DNA of 64,000 nucleotides from Blastocatellia bacterium (GTDB taxonomy: Bacteria; Acidobacteriota; Blastocatellia; HR10). Numbering within the stretch: position 1 is the stretch's first letter; each line of letters opens with the position of its first letter. Location: the NCBI GenBank assembly GCA_025055075.1, contig JANWYV010000006.1:62001-126000 (forward strand), in the 5' to 3' direction. The notes below the pieces were generated by a model that saw nothing but the letters and a program-made list of their open reading frames with translations, did no database searches and was not told where the DNA came from. The translations under genes were made by a program, and so were the position numbers. This document shows positions 42,276-50,874 of the stretch, in pieces.

Positions 42276-43061
42276 ATGGGTGAGACGGTACTTCGTCAAG
42301 ATGGACGTCACCCGGACATGCTGCGTCCTATTCGGATTCTCCCCAACTTCCTCAAGTTCCCCGAAGGTTCGGTCTTGATCGAGTGTGGCGATACGAAGGT
42401 CATCTGTGCGGCGACTGTGGAGGAGCGCGTCCCCGCGTTCCTGCGCGGCACGGGGAGGGGATGGATCACGGCCGAATACGCCATGTTGCCGCGAGCGACC
42501 GAGACGCGCACGCCGCGCGAGACGGGACGTACGCCGCCATCCGGGCGCACGCAGGAGATTCAGCGATTGATCGGGCGCAGTCTCCGTGCTGTTGTGGATT
42601 TGGATAGACTCGGCGAACGGACGATCCTTCTCGACTGCGATGTCGTTCAGGCCGATGGGGGAACGCGAACGGCTTCGATCACGGGCGCGTTCGTCGCATT
42701 GGTCTTCGCCCTGCAGCGATTGTACGCAACAGGAGCGATCGCCGAATGGCCCGTGCGCGACTATGTGGCCGCCGTCAGCGTGGGGATTGTGGACGGCACG
42801 CCTATGCTTGATCTGCGGTATGAGGAAGATAGCCGGGCGGCTGTGGACATGAACGTCGTGGGCACAGGCGATGGGCGATTCGTGGAGATCCAAGGGACGG
42901 CCGAGAGCGAACCGTTCACTGAAGAGCAACTTCACCAACTGCTCGCGCTCGCGCGTCGAGGCATCGCTCAGGTGATCGAGATTCAACGGTCCGTCCTCGG
43001 GCCTTGGCCGGCGGCCGCAGAACTCTCTCAAGAGGACACCTCGTCCATTCGTGAGTTATGA
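42276..43061 (+). CDS. rph: Ribonuclease PH
   Basis: A 261-residue phosphorolytic 3' exoribonuclease that trims tRNA precursors. The opening [13 protein letters not shown] is the family mark. Other motifs are [15 protein letters not shown][17 protein letters not shown], [19 protein letters not shown], and the phosphate-site D-x-x-Y-E-E-D-S. About 20 residues extend the usual C terminus. Its stop overlaps the next start (ATGA). Confidence 0.95.
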   Translation: MGETVLRQDGRHPDMLRPIRILPNFLKFPEGSVLIECGDTKVICAATVEERVPAFLRGTGRGWITAEYAMLPRATETRTPRETGRTPPSGRTQEIQRLIGRSLRAVVDLDRLGERTILLDCDVVQADGGTRTASITGAFVALVFALQRLYATGAIAEWPVRDYVAAVSVGIVDGTPMLDLRYEEDSRAAVDMNVVGTGDGRFVEIQGTAESEPFTEEQLHQLLALARRGIAQVIEIQRSVLGPWPAAAELSQEDTSSIREL

Positions 43062-43564
43062 AGCGAGCGATCCTGATCCTCTTTCCTCTGTTCATCGCTC
43101 TTCAGACGGCCGAGGAGCGGCCCTTTCAGGATCCGGAGGGCCGATACCAGCTCGTGCTGCGCGATCGGTGGGAGCCGGTGACGTACCAAGACGGCGCTGG
43201 GAATACAGTGACCGATATCGTCTACGGAAGCAGCGAGGAAGGGTTGCTGCGCGTGCGCCAATTCAAGGTCGAGCCGGGGACCTCGCCGCGCGCTTTTGCC
43301 GAGCGAGAGGAGGAGGTCTCGCTGCGCTTCCGTCCCGGGTATTTGCGTGGAACGATGGAATCGTTCGGCGGGGTGTATCCCGAGAGCGTCGTCTTCAATT
43401 TCGAGTTCACGCGACGCGGACAGAAGAAGGTCGCGCGGTACTATTACTTCAAGACGGATGAGACGACCATCTACGTCCTGCAGTTCGAAGGGCGTCCGGA
43501 AGTCATGCGATCCACGCGAAATCGTCTGGATCTGATCGCCCGGAGTTTCCGAGTTCGCTCGTGA
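43058..43564 (+). CDS. Hypothetical exported protein
   Basis: A 168-residue protein with a short signal peptide ([14 protein letters not shown]). The mature part has alternating beta strands and resembles PsbP/MOG1-like small domains: [17 protein letters not shown] near the start, [18 protein letters not shown] in the middle, and [10 protein letters not shown] at the end. No active site is obvious. It is coupled to rph by ATGA and to prmC by GTGA, so it is expressed with RNA-processing and translation genes despite being exported. Confidence 0.72.
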   Translation: MKRAILILFPLFIALQTAEERPFQDPEGRYQLVLRDRWEPVTYQDGAGNTVTDIVYGSSEEGLLRVRQFKVEPGTSPRAFAEREEEVSLRFRPGYLRGTMESFGGVYPESVVFNFEFTRRGQKKVARYYYFKTDETTIYVLQFEGRPEVMRSTRNRLDLIARSFRVRS

Positions 43565-44433
43565 GATCGGTGGGGACGATTCGTCAGGCCCTGGAGTGGG
43601 CGCGACGGCGTCTGGAGGAGGCAAACGTCGAGGACCCACGACGCACGGCGGGGACGTTGCTCGCGCACGCCTTGCAAAGGGATTACCTTTACGTGCTCAC
43701 CCGACCGGAGGAGCCGCTTTCGGAATCCGTGTGGGAAGAGTTCACGCGCCTGATCGAACGGCGGGCACAAGGAGAGCCGCTTCAGTACATCACCGGGCAT
43801 CAGGAGTTCTTCGGGCTCGATTTCCTCGTCACGCCGGACGTCCTGATCCCGCGTCCGGAGACGGAATTGATCGTGGAAGCTGTCTTGGAGCGGGCGTCGG
43901 ATTCGGCCCGACTTCTCATCATTGACGTGGGGACGGGATCAGGCTGTCTGGCCGTGACACTCGCTGTGCACTTGCCGCACGCGCGGATTCTGGCGCTCGA
44001 TATCTCGGAAGCCGCGCTGGCCGTCGCGCGTCGCAACGCCGAGCGGCATAGCGTCCACGCGCGCATCGAATTCCTCGTGAGCGATCTCTTCTCAGCCCTG
44101 GACGCGAGCGCGCAACCGCCCAAAGCCGATTTCATCGTCGCGAATCCCCCTTACATTTCCGAAGCCGAATGGCCAAGCCTTCCGCGCGAAGTTCGAGACT
44201 ATGAACCTCGCCTGGCCTTGATCGCCGGGGCGGAAGCCGCGCGCCTTCAACGGCGGCTCTTCGCCGAAGGACAGAGGTTCCTGAAGCCGGGAGGGTATCT
44301 CGTCTGCGAGATGGGATACGGGCAATATCCATCGCTCCGCGAAGCGCTGGAGCCAACCGCGTGGGAACTGGTCGAAGTCAAGCGCGATCTCCAAGGGATC
44401 GAGCGAACGCTCGTATTGCGGCGCCGGGCATAA
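43561..44433 (+). CDS. prmC: Release-factor glutamine methyltransferase PrmC
   Basis: A 290-residue SAM-dependent methyltransferase that methylates the Gln of the GGQ motif of peptide release factors. An N-terminal helical substrate domain (about 1-80, with P-L-Q-Y-I-T-G-H-Q-E-F-F-G) precedes the Rossmann domain. The SAM loop is D-V-G-T-G-S-G (122-128) and the catalytic N-P-P-Y is at 195-198. R-P-E-T-E at 98-102 is also conserved. The GTG start overlaps the previous stop (GTGA). With tmRNA and RqcH it forms a translation-termination and rescue theme in this window. Confidence 0.95.
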   Translation: MRSVGTIRQALEWARRRLEEANVEDPRRTAGTLLAHALQRDYLYVLTRPEEPLSESVWEEFTRLIERRAQGEPLQYITGHQEFFGLDFLVTPDVLIPRPETELIVEAVLERASDSARLLIIDVGTGSGCLAVTLAVHLPHARILALDISEAALAVARRNAERHSVHARIEFLVSDLFSALDASAQPPKADFIVANPPYISEAEWPSLPREVRDYEPRLALIAGAEAARLQRRLFAEGQRFLKPGGYLVCEMGYGQYPSLREALEPTAWELVEVKRDLQGIERTLVLRRRA

Positions 44434-44555
44434 GCCGGAGGCAACTTCTCACCTTTCCTCCGAGATCAAGGTGTGGGAAAATCTTCACTCTGAAGAGGGC
44501 GCGAGAGGAAGTGGCGCTCATTGGTGAGAAGAGTACGATGGGTGGAGAGGCGAAG

Positions 44556-44912
44556 ATGAACGACTACGAACGCGAGTGCGTCTTCTGTCACATCGTGAAC
44601 GGAGATCATCCGGCTGACATCCTCTACCAGGACGATCGCGTGATTGCATTCAAGGACATCAATCCCCAAGCACCATGGCACATCCTGATCATCCCTCGCG
44701 AGCACATGGATTCATTGAATGATGCGGCTCCTCAAGACGAAGCCGTGCTCGGACACATGCTGCGGATCGCGTCGAAAGTGGCGAATCAAATTGGGATCGC
44801 CGAAGAGGGGTATCGGGTCGTCATCAATACGGGGCCGCGGGCTGGGCAGAGCATCTTTCATCTCCACCTCCATCTGCTCGGTGGGCGCCCATTGCGTTGG
44901 CCTCCGGGATGA
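44556..44912 (+). CDS. HIT-family nucleotide hydrolase (HinT-like)
   Basis: A 118-residue histidine-triad protein. C-V-F-C near the start is half of the zinc site found in many bacterial HinT proteins. I-A-F-K-D-I-N-P-Q-A-P-W-H-I-L-I-I-P and the triad H-L-H-L-H-L-L are complete. Such enzymes hydrolyse adenosine phosphoramidates and acyl-adenylates. ATG 44556 is preferred because GGAGAGG lies five bases upstream; ATG 44538 is possible. The 122 bases before it contain a small CGGAGG/CCTCCG hairpin and no further gene. It ends three bases before the dapF-like gene. Confidence 0.92.
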   Translation: MNDYERECVFCHIVNGDHPADILYQDDRVIAFKDINPQAPWHILIIPREHMDSLNDAAPQDEAVLGHMLRIASKVANQIGIAEEGYRVVINTGPRAGQSIFHLHLHLLGGRPLRWPPG

Positions 44913-44915
44913 CCA

Positions 44916-45776
44916 ATGCGGCGCGTGCCGTTTTGCAAGCTTCAGGCTTTGGGCAACGATTTCATCGTTGTCGCCCGCGAGCACCTCTCCGCGGAAGAGA
45001 TCGCTCGATGGGCAGCGCGATGGTGTCATCGTCATTTCGGCATTGGCGCTGATGGCGTGATCCTCGTCGCCCCATTGGCCTCGGACTCTGAGGCGGACTT
45101 CGAGATGCGCTTGTGGAACGCCGATGGGACGGAGGCAGAGCTCTCTGGCAACGGTCTTCGCTGCCTAGCGGCATATCTTGCATTCACGGGACGGTGGCGA
45201 GAGCCCGTCGTTCGCCTTCGAACGAAGGCGGGAGTGAGACACCTGGAACAGATTCGCCACGAAGGGACGCACTTTGAATTCCTCACTGACATGGGGATCC
45301 CCGCACTCTCCAGCACGGCGATCCCGATGGCCCTCGATCCCCCACGACCACGCATCATCGGGTTCCCCGTTCGCGTCCACGAGCATGCGATCCCGATCAC
45401 CGCGTGTTCCTTGGGGAATCCTCATTGCGTTGTGTTCGTGGAGGACTTCACGGCGTTGGACATTCGGCACATAGGGGCAGCCCTCGAGCGACATCCGCTC
45501 TTTCCCGAACGGACCAACGTGGAATTCGTGCGCGTTCGGGATCGTCAAAACCTCGAATTGCGGATGTGGGAGCGCGGCGTGGGAGAGACGCTCTCCTCAG
45601 GGACAGGAGCATCGGCGGCGCTCGTCGCCGCTGTGCTCAATGGATTAGCGGAGAGAGAAGCATGGGTGCACACACCGGCCGGTGCCCTGCGCGTCCGATG
45701 GCGGTCGGATGATCATATCACTGTCGAGGGATCGGCGGAGGTCCTCTTTTTCGGAGAATGGGTGGGGCAGATATGA
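44916..45776 (+). CDS. dapF: Diaminopimelate epimerase-family protein with both catalytic Cys replaced by Ser
   Basis: A 286-residue two-lobed epimerase of the DapF family, full length and with conserved N-D-F (14-16), W-N-A-D-G-T (67-72), G-N-P-H (167-170) and E-R-G-V-G-E-T (219-225). DapF normally uses a pair of cysteines as base and acid, as in C-G-N-G and A-C-G-S-G-A. Here the first is Ser77 (E-L-S-G-N-G, codon TCT at 45144) and the second Ser228 (L-S-S-G-T-G-A-S, codon TCA at 45597). Both substitutions need more than a sequencing slip to explain, and the rest of the fold is intact. LL-diaminopimelate epimerase activity is therefore doubtful. A different amino-acid epimerase, isomerase or dehydratase role is possible. 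It overlaps the next gene by ATGA. Confidence 0.85.
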   Translation: MRRVPFCKLQALGNDFIVVAREHLSAEEIARWAARWCHRHFGIGADGVILVAPLASDSEADFEMRLWNADGTEAELSGNGLRCLAAYLAFTGRWREPVVRLRTKAGVRHLEQIRHEGTHFEFLTDMGIPALSSTAIPMALDPPRPRIIGFPVRVHEHAIPITACSLGNPHCVVFVEDFTALDIRHIGAALERHPLFPERTNVEFVRVRDRQNLELRMWERGVGETLSSGTGASAALVAAVLNGLAEREAWVHTPAGALRVRWRSDDHITVEGSAEVLFFGEWVGQI

Positions 45777-46021
45777 GCGGCAAAGACGTACGCTTCGTCC
45801 TGTTGGCTCGATTCACAGCGGTTGCCGAGGCGGAAATGGTGCGGGAGTTGCTCGCCCGAGAGGGGATTTCTGCTCTCTTGACCGGGACGAGCGATCCGTT
45901 AGGCGTCGTGAGTGGCGCTCAACCGATTCGACTCCTCGTGGCGGAGTCTGATCTGGAGCGCGCCCGATCGCTATATCAGGCATTCTTCCAAAAGCCATTC
46001 TTCGAGGCTCAAGAGAGTTGA
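45773..46021 (+). CDS. DUF2007 (putative signal-transducing) family protein
   Basis: An 82-residue protein of the DUF2007 family. The pattern is typical: V-L-L-A-R-F-T-A-V-A-E-A-E-M-V-R-E-L-L, then G-I-S-A-L-L-T-G and Q-P-I-R-L-L-V-A-E-S-D-L-E-R-A. These small alpha/beta proteins resemble ACT/PII-like folds, and their role is unknown. The start lies on the ATGA overlap with the dapF-like gene, and the stop overlaps the comF start, so it is tightly coupled on both sides. Confidence 0.82.
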   Translation: MSGKDVRFVLLARFTAVAEAEMVRELLAREGISALLTGTSDPLGVVSGAQPIRLLVAESDLERARSLYQAFFQKPFFEAQES

Positions 46022-46773
46022 AGTCGAATCGAGGAAGACGGGCCACCGTGGGGCAATCCTTCGCGGACGTCTTGCTCAGTGTGATCTTCCCTTCTCGCTG
46101 CATGCTCTGTGGAGAACCCGTGGAGTCGCTCGCCGATGGGCTCACCTGTGCGGCGTGTTGGGCGACGCTCGATTGGCTTCCCGCCGCGCGATGCGCTCGC
46201 TGCCATGCGCCGGTGAAGGCCCCCGTGGAGGAATGTCCGGCATGTCCGGCGATGGCATTGGATCGCCTTCGATTCCTCGGGCCTTACACGGGTGCTCTTC
46301 GAGCCCATCTCCTCTTCTTGAAGAGGAAGCCATATGTGTGTCGGCGCTTGCGCGAAGAGATTGGTAAACGGGTCGCGACGGAGCCGATTTTTCGCGAGGT
46401 GGAGCTGGTGCTTCCGGTTCCGCTTCATCCCCGGCGACAGCGCGAACGAGGGTACAATCAAGCGGAGCTTTTGGCCGAAGAGGTAGCGCGCGCGCTCATC
46501 TGTCCGCTGCGGCGTGATGTCTTGCGGCGCGTGATCTACACGGAACCACATCGGGCGGGGATGGATGCGCTCGCTCGCGCGCGCCGCGTCGCCCAATGCT
46601 TCGTCATCACTTCCCCGAAAGCGGTGTGGGGAAAGACTGTGCTCTTGGTGGACGACGTTTATACGACCGGAGCGACTTTGAACGAGTGCGCTCGAACGGT
46701 GCGAGCAGCTGGCGCGCGCGCCGTCTACGGATTCGTCGTCGCGCGCGCCATCGGCGAGACTTCCGGTTCCTGA
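46018..46773 (+). CDS. ComF-family phosphoribosyltransferase-like protein
   Basis: A 251-residue ComF/GntX-type protein. The N-terminal double zinc ribbon has eight cysteines (C28, C31, C44, C47, C59, C62, C73, C76). The C-terminal phosphoribosyltransferase fold has H-P-R-R-Q-R-E-R-G-Y-N-Q-A and the PRPP loop V-L-L-V-D-D-V-Y-T-T-G-A-T. In transformable bacteria ComF aids DNA uptake; elsewhere its role is unclear. The TTG start at 46018 overlaps the preceding TGA. It converges with the PPIase gene 13 bases away. Confidence 0.9.
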   Translation: MKSNRGRRATVGQSFADVLLSVIFPSRCMLCGEPVESLADGLTCAACWATLDWLPAARCARCHAPVKAPVEECPACPAMALDRLRFLGPYTGALRAHLLFLKRKPYVCRRLREEIGKRVATEPIFREVELVLPVPLHPRRQRERGYNQAELLAEEVARALICPLRRDVLRRVIYTEPHRAGMDALARARRVAQCFVITSPKAVWGKTVLLVDDVYTTGATLNECARTVRAAGARAVYGFVVARAIGETSGS

Positions 46774-46786
46774 AAAAGTGGTGCGC

Positions 46787-47872
46787 TCAACGCCCCTGGC
46801 CGGAAGCCGGCGGTGTTGGAAGCGCGATCGGACGCAAACCACCGAAGTTCGTCGGATTCTCCAACATCCGCTGCGCGAGCACGTTCTCGATGCGGGATTC
46901 CGCGAGGGCCAATCGGGTCACGGCCGTCTGTAGGACTTGCTCCCGTTGACCGCGCAGCTCTTCGGCGATCTGGGCGCGCACCTCATCGAGCGTCAGTTCG
47001 CGATCGCGCTGGAGGCGACGGACGAGTTTCAGGATGAGCCACGAATTGCCGATGCGGATCGGTTCCGTGATGTCACCTTCGCGCATGGTGAGCAGGCGCG
47101 CGCGCAAGGCTTCGGGGAACTGCTCGGTCGTCTCGGGGAAGAACCCCCAATCTCCTCCTCGAGCCGCTGTCAGCGGGTCTTCGGACCGGCGCGCGGCAAC
47201 GGTCGCGAAATCCGCCCCGCGACGCAACTGCTCGTAAATCTCCCGGATCTTTCGCTGGGCGGCATCAGCCCCGACAGCATCATCCGGGACGTTATCTCTC
47301 TCCGGCGTCACCAGAATGCGCGCGAGCGCGAATCCCCGCCGCTCCACGAATTGGGCTTTATTGGCCTTGTAAAATTCCTCGATCTCGCGGTCGGTGACCG
47401 TGATGCGCGGCGTCACCTCTCGATCGAAGAGCTTCCGGATCGCCAATTGGCGACGGATCTCGCGCCGGAACTGCTCTTCCGTCTGGCCCAGTTCGCGGAG
47501 CGTCCGCTGAAAACCTTCTTCGCTCAATCCCCGCTCGCGCTTGAACTGTTGAATGCCTTGGACGATCTCCTCGTCGGTGGGGAGCAAGCCCAGGCGCTCG
47601 GCCTTTTGATAGAGGGCCTGCTGAGTGATGAGCCCCTCGAGGACTTGGAGACGAGCAGCCGCCAGCTCGGCGGGGGTCGGCGGAGCTTGTCCTTGTTGAG
47701 CACCAGCGCGAAGCTGTTGTTCGACGAGCCGATCCACCTCCGAGATGGTGATCTCCACGCCGTTGACGCGTGCGGCCACATCCTCGGCCGTCGCGCGGCT
47801 TTGCGGACGATCTTTACAGGCGCTGAATAAGAGGCTGAGGCCAAGCACACCGAGAAAAGCGATTCTCCTCAT
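46787..47872 (-). CDS. Periplasmic peptidyl-prolyl isomerase lipoprotein (SurA/PrsA-like)
   Basis: A 361-residue chaperone. The signal peptide ends in a lipobox L-F-S-A-C, with Cys19 as the lipidated residue. A SurA-type N-terminal helical domain (about 30-165) is followed by a parvulin domain (about 170-275), with A-R-I-L-V-T, F-A-T-V-A-A-R-R-S-E-D, R-G-G-D-W-G-F-F and G-D-I-T-E-P-I. A C-terminal helical tail packs against the chaperone part. It should help fold outer-membrane or secreted proteins. GGAGGG stands before ATG 47872. It is divergent from rpmB. Confidence 0.92.
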   Translation of the reverse strand: MRRIAFLGVLGLSLLFSACKDRPQSRATAEDVAARVNGVEITISEVDRLVEQQLRAGAQQGQAPPTPAELAAARLQVLEGLITQQALYQKAERLGLLPTDEEIVQGIQQFKRERGLSEEGFQRTLRELGQTEEQFRREIRRQLAIRKLFDREVTPRITVTDREIEEFYKANKAQFVERRGFALARILVTPERDNVPDDAVGADAAQRKIREIYEQLRRGADFATVAARRSEDPLTAARGGDWGFFPETTEQFPEALRARLLTMREGDITEPIRIGNSWLILKLVRRLQRDRELTLDEVRAQIAEELRGQREQVLQTAVTRLALAESRIENVLAQRMLENPTNFGGLRPIALPTPPASGQGR

Positions 47873-47884
47873 GATCCCTCCTGC

Positions 47885-47913
47885 TTGACGAGATGAGCGA
47901 TCTCTGCTACTTT
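47885..47913 (+). promoter_or_regulatory. Extended -10 promoter for rpmB
   Basis: TTGACG (47885-47890), 17-base spacer, TGC-TACTTT (hexamer 47908-47913). It lies in the 89-base gap between divergent PPIase and rpmB genes and gives a leader of about 42 bases. Confidence 0.65.
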
Positions 47914-47961
47914 CAGGGATTGATTCATATCGAGGGCATCACGTGGGAGAGAGAGCGAACG

Positions 47962-48153
47962 ATGGCACAACGGTGTGTCATTTGCGGGAAAGGACCACAG
48001 TTCGGGCATCGCGTCAGCCACGCGGGCAATCGCACTAAGCATAAGTTCGAGCCGAATCTGCATCGCGTGCGCGCGCGCATCAATGGCGCTGTCCGACGCA
48101 TTCGCGTCTGCACGCGGTGTTTGAAGGCGGGGAAGGTCGTCAAAGCGGCCTGA
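47962..48153 (+). CDS. rpmB: Ribosomal protein bL28
   Basis: A 63-residue ribosomal protein of the large subunit. It opens M-A-Q-R-C-V-I-C-G-K-G-P-Q-F-G-H-R-V-S-H-A. The two C-x-x-C pairs (C-V-I-C and C-T-R-C) make this the zinc-binding (C+) form. The ATG is at 47962; a longer upstream frame does not match the family. It converges with ridA. Confidence 0.96.
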   Translation: MAQRCVICGKGPQFGHRVSHAGNRTKHKFEPNLHRVRARINGAVRRIRVCTRCLKAGKVVKAA

Positions 48154-48166
48154 TCCCGCCTCTCTT

Positions 48167-48544
48167 TCAGAGCGTCGCGATGGCGTCCATCTCGATCCGG
48201 GCATCTCGAGGCAAGCGCGAGACCTCGACGGTCGCTCGCGCCGGTTTCTCCCCTGGGAAATACCGGGCATAGACCTCGTTCATCTTCGAGAAGTCATTGA
48301 GATCCGCCAAGTAGACGGTCGTCTTGACCACTTTCTCCAAGGACGAACCGGCGGCTTCCAAAATGGCCCGGAGGTTCTGGAGCACGCGCTCGGTTTGCTC
48401 TTCGATCCCTCCGGGGATGAGCTCGCCCGTCTCCGGATCGAGAGCGATCTGCCCGGAGACGAAGATCCATTCGCCGACTTGAACGGCCTGAACATAGGGA
48501 CCAATCGCGCGTGGAGCTTGGTCGGTCGTGATCGTTCGTCGCAT
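48167..48544 (-). CDS. ridA: RidA (YjgF/YER057c) enamine/imine deaminase
   Basis: A 125-residue trimeric enzyme that hydrolyses reactive 2-aminoacrylate and related enamines. Motifs are [27 protein letters not shown], a [12 protein letters not shown] segment and the substrate-binding Arg in [14 protein letters not shown]. It starts three bases after the relA/spoT stop and so belongs to the same transcript. Confidence 0.95.
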   Translation of the reverse strand: MRRTITTDQAPRAIGPYVQAVQVGEWIFVSGQIALDPETGELIPGGIEEQTERVLQNLRAILEAAGSSLEKVVKTTVYLADLNDFSKMNEVYARYFPGEKPARATVEVSRLPRDARIEMDAIATL

Positions 48545-48547
48545 CGT

Positions 48548-50719
48548 TCACCGCTCCTCCCGTTCGACGTCAATTACTCCTTCGACGGCTCGGATGGCGC
48601 TTGTGACGCGTTCGAGATGCTTCAGGTCGAAGATCTCGACGGTGATTCGAATCTCGCCACGCCCATCCGAGGTCGTTCGGGCGCGAGCGTCGCGAATGTT
48701 CGTCTTGATGTTAGCGATGGCCGAGGTGATCTCGGCCAGGATGCCCTGCCGATCTTCGACGACCACGTACAAGGGGACAGCATAAGGTTCGTTCTCTCCT
48801 CCTCGCGTCCACTCCACTTCGACGATGCGCTCGCGATTGACGAGGAGAGCCGGGACGTTGTTGCAGCGTCGGGCGTGAACGGCGACGCCGCGTCCTCGGG
48901 TAATGTAGCCGATGATTTCCTCCCCGCGGATGGGATTGCAGCAACGCGCTCGATAGACCATGAGGTCCTCGACCCCACGGACGCGAATGGGCGCCTCTCG
49001 CAAGCCGAGGGCTTTCTTGACCCGCTCGGTGACTTCCACCAGCTTCGACTTCGGCTTCTCCTCCAATTGGGCGAGCACTTCAGCCGGGACGAAGCGAGTG
49101 AGGATGCTGCGCGCAGAGATCTTCCCGTAGCCGATGGCAGCCAGTAAGTCCTCCACCTTCTGGTACCCATAGTCGGGAGCGATCCTCTCCAACTCCCCGT
49201 CGCCCAGCAGATTCTTGAGCTTGAGATGAAGCTTCTCAGCTTCTCGTTCCAGCAGTCGCCGGCCGAGTTCCATCGCCTGGAGATGCTCCTGCTCGCGGAG
49301 CCATCGCCGAATCTTCGTGCGCGCGCGATTGGTTTTAACGAAGCGCAACCAATCGCGGCTCGGGTGTTGATTCGGCGAGGTGAGGATCTCCACGATGTCG
49401 CCCGTCTTGATCTGATACCGGAGTGGAACGAGCCGGCCGTTCACCTTCGCACCCGCGCAGTGATGACCGACCTCCGTGTGGATGGCATACGCGAAATCAA
49501 TGGGCGTCGCTCCTTGCGGCAGCTCGATGACTTTCCCCTTGGGGGTGAAAGCGAAGACCTCTTTGGGAGAGAGGTCGAGCTTCAGGTCTTCGAGGAATTC
49601 GCGAGCATCGCGGGATTCTTGTTGCTCATCGAGCAGGCGGCGGAGCCACGCGATCATCTTATCCTCGGCCTGCGCGCCGAGTTTCCCTTCCTTGTACTTC
49701 CAGTGGGCGGCAATGCCCTCCTCGGCCACCCGATGCATCTCCTCGGTGCGAATCTGCACTTCGAACGATTGGCCGTTCTCACCGACGACCGACGTATGGA
49801 GCGATTGATACATGTTCTCGCGGGGCGTGGCGATCCAATCTCGGAAGCGCCCGGGGATGGGATTCCAATTCTGATGGATGATGCCCAACGCAGCATAACA
49901 ATCGCGCACACTGGAGACAATCACCCGCACAGCCATCAGGTCGTAGATCTGATCGAGGGAGACCTTCTTGCGGCGCATCTTTTGGAAGATGCTGTAGAGG
50001 CGTTTGACGCGCCCTTCGATGGCGATCACCGAGATCCCTTCCGCTTCGAGCCTTGTCCACATCCGCGCCTTCACCTCTTCCAGGTACGCTTCCAATTGCG
50101 GACGCTTGCGATCGATCGACTCCTTGAGTCGGCGGTAATCCTCTGGGTAGAGATACTTGAAGGCGAGGTCCTCCAATTCTCCGCGCAGACGGCCCATGCC
50201 CAACCGGTGGGCGATAGGGGCGAAGACGTCGAGCGTCTCTTGCGCGATGCGGATCTGTTTCTCACGAGGGAGGGGATCGAGGGTCCGCATGTTGTGCAAC
50301 CGATCGGCCAGTTTCACTAAGATCACCCGGACGTCGTCCACCATCGCCAGGACCATCTTCCGCAAGCTCTCGGCTTGTGCTTCCTCCCGCGAGGCGAAGG
50401 CGATCTGACCGATTTTCGTCACCCCATTGACGATATGAGCGATCTCTGGGCCAAAGTACATCTCCAGTTCTTCACGCGTGACGCCGCAATCTTCGATCAC
50501 ATCATGTAAGAGCCCCGCACTGACGGTGACGACGTCAAGACGCTGATCGGCCAAAATATTGGCGACCTCGAGCGGATGGACGAGGTACGGCTCTCCGCTG
50601 AGACGGACCTGTCCACGGTGTTCGCGCGCCGAGAAGATATACGCGCGCCGCAGGAGTTCCAGATCGGCCTCCGGATGATATCGCTCGACCTTCTCCAAAA
50701 TGTCCTCGAACCGGATCAC
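48548..50719 (-). CDS. RelA/SpoT-family (p)ppGpp synthetase/hydrolase
   Basis: A 723-residue long RSH protein. The N-terminal HD hydrolase domain has its metal motif intact (H48, and H72-D73 in L-L-H-D-V-I-E-D), so hydrolysis is expected. The synthetase domain follows (about 220-370), with V-K-R-L-Y-S-I-F-Q-K-M, I-Y-D-L-M-A-V-R-V-I-V and Y-Q-S-L-H-T. A TGS domain (about 385-445), a helical/zinc-finger-like region (C-C-N-P-I) and a C-terminal ACT domain (about 650-723) complete it. This makes it a bifunctional SpoT/Rel that sets the stringent response. GTG 50719 has GAGGAGG nine bases upstream. Confidence 0.94.
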   Translation of the reverse strand: MIRFEDILEKVERYHPEADLELLRRAYIFSAREHRGQVRLSGEPYLVHPLEVANILADQRLDVVTVSAGLLHDVIEDCGVTREELEMYFGPEIAHIVNGVTKIGQIAFASREEAQAESLRKMVLAMVDDVRVILVKLADRLHNMRTLDPLPREKQIRIAQETLDVFAPIAHRLGMGRLRGELEDLAFKYLYPEDYRRLKESIDRKRPQLEAYLEEVKARMWTRLEAEGISVIAIEGRVKRLYSIFQKMRRKKVSLDQIYDLMAVRVIVSSVRDCYAALGIIHQNWNPIPGRFRDWIATPRENMYQSLHTSVVGENGQSFEVQIRTEEMHRVAEEGIAAHWKYKEGKLGAQAEDKMIAWLRRLLDEQQESRDAREFLEDLKLDLSPKEVFAFTPKGKVIELPQGATPIDFAYAIHTEVGHHCAGAKVNGRLVPLRYQIKTGDIVEILTSPNQHPSRDWLRFVKTNRARTKIRRWLREQEHLQAMELGRRLLEREAEKLHLKLKNLLGDGELERIAPDYGYQKVEDLLAAIGYGKISARSILTRFVPAEVLAQLEEKPKSKLVEVTERVKKALGLREAPIRVRGVEDLMVYRARCCNPIRGEEIIGYITRGRGVAVHARRCNNVPALLVNRERIVEVEWTRGGENEPYAVPLYVVVEDRQGILAEITSAIANIKTNIRDARARTTSDGRGEIRITVEIFDLKHLERVTSAIRAVEGVIDVEREER

Positions 50720-50810
50720 CGAGCCGTACCTCCTCTCTCCCCGGAGGACAATTCTATCGGATGATGCGGACCTTCGACTAGCGAGGGGAGCGCCGCTCGA
50801 TTTCGGAAAT

Positions 50811-50850
50811 AAAAAAGGTGGAGGAACTCATGCGACGCGAATCCTCCACC
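50811..50850 (-). terminator. Intrinsic terminator of the tonB-exbBD-TPR operon
   Basis: On the minus strand, a perfect nine-pair stem (GGTGGAGGA/TCCTCCACC; arms 50850-50842 and 50825-50817) with a 16-base loop is followed directly by TTTTTT (50816-50811) and more T-rich sequence. It lies 25 bases after the stop of the TPR gene. Confidence 0.88.
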
Positions 50851-50874
50851 CAGACGCGATCAATCGGCCGGTGT

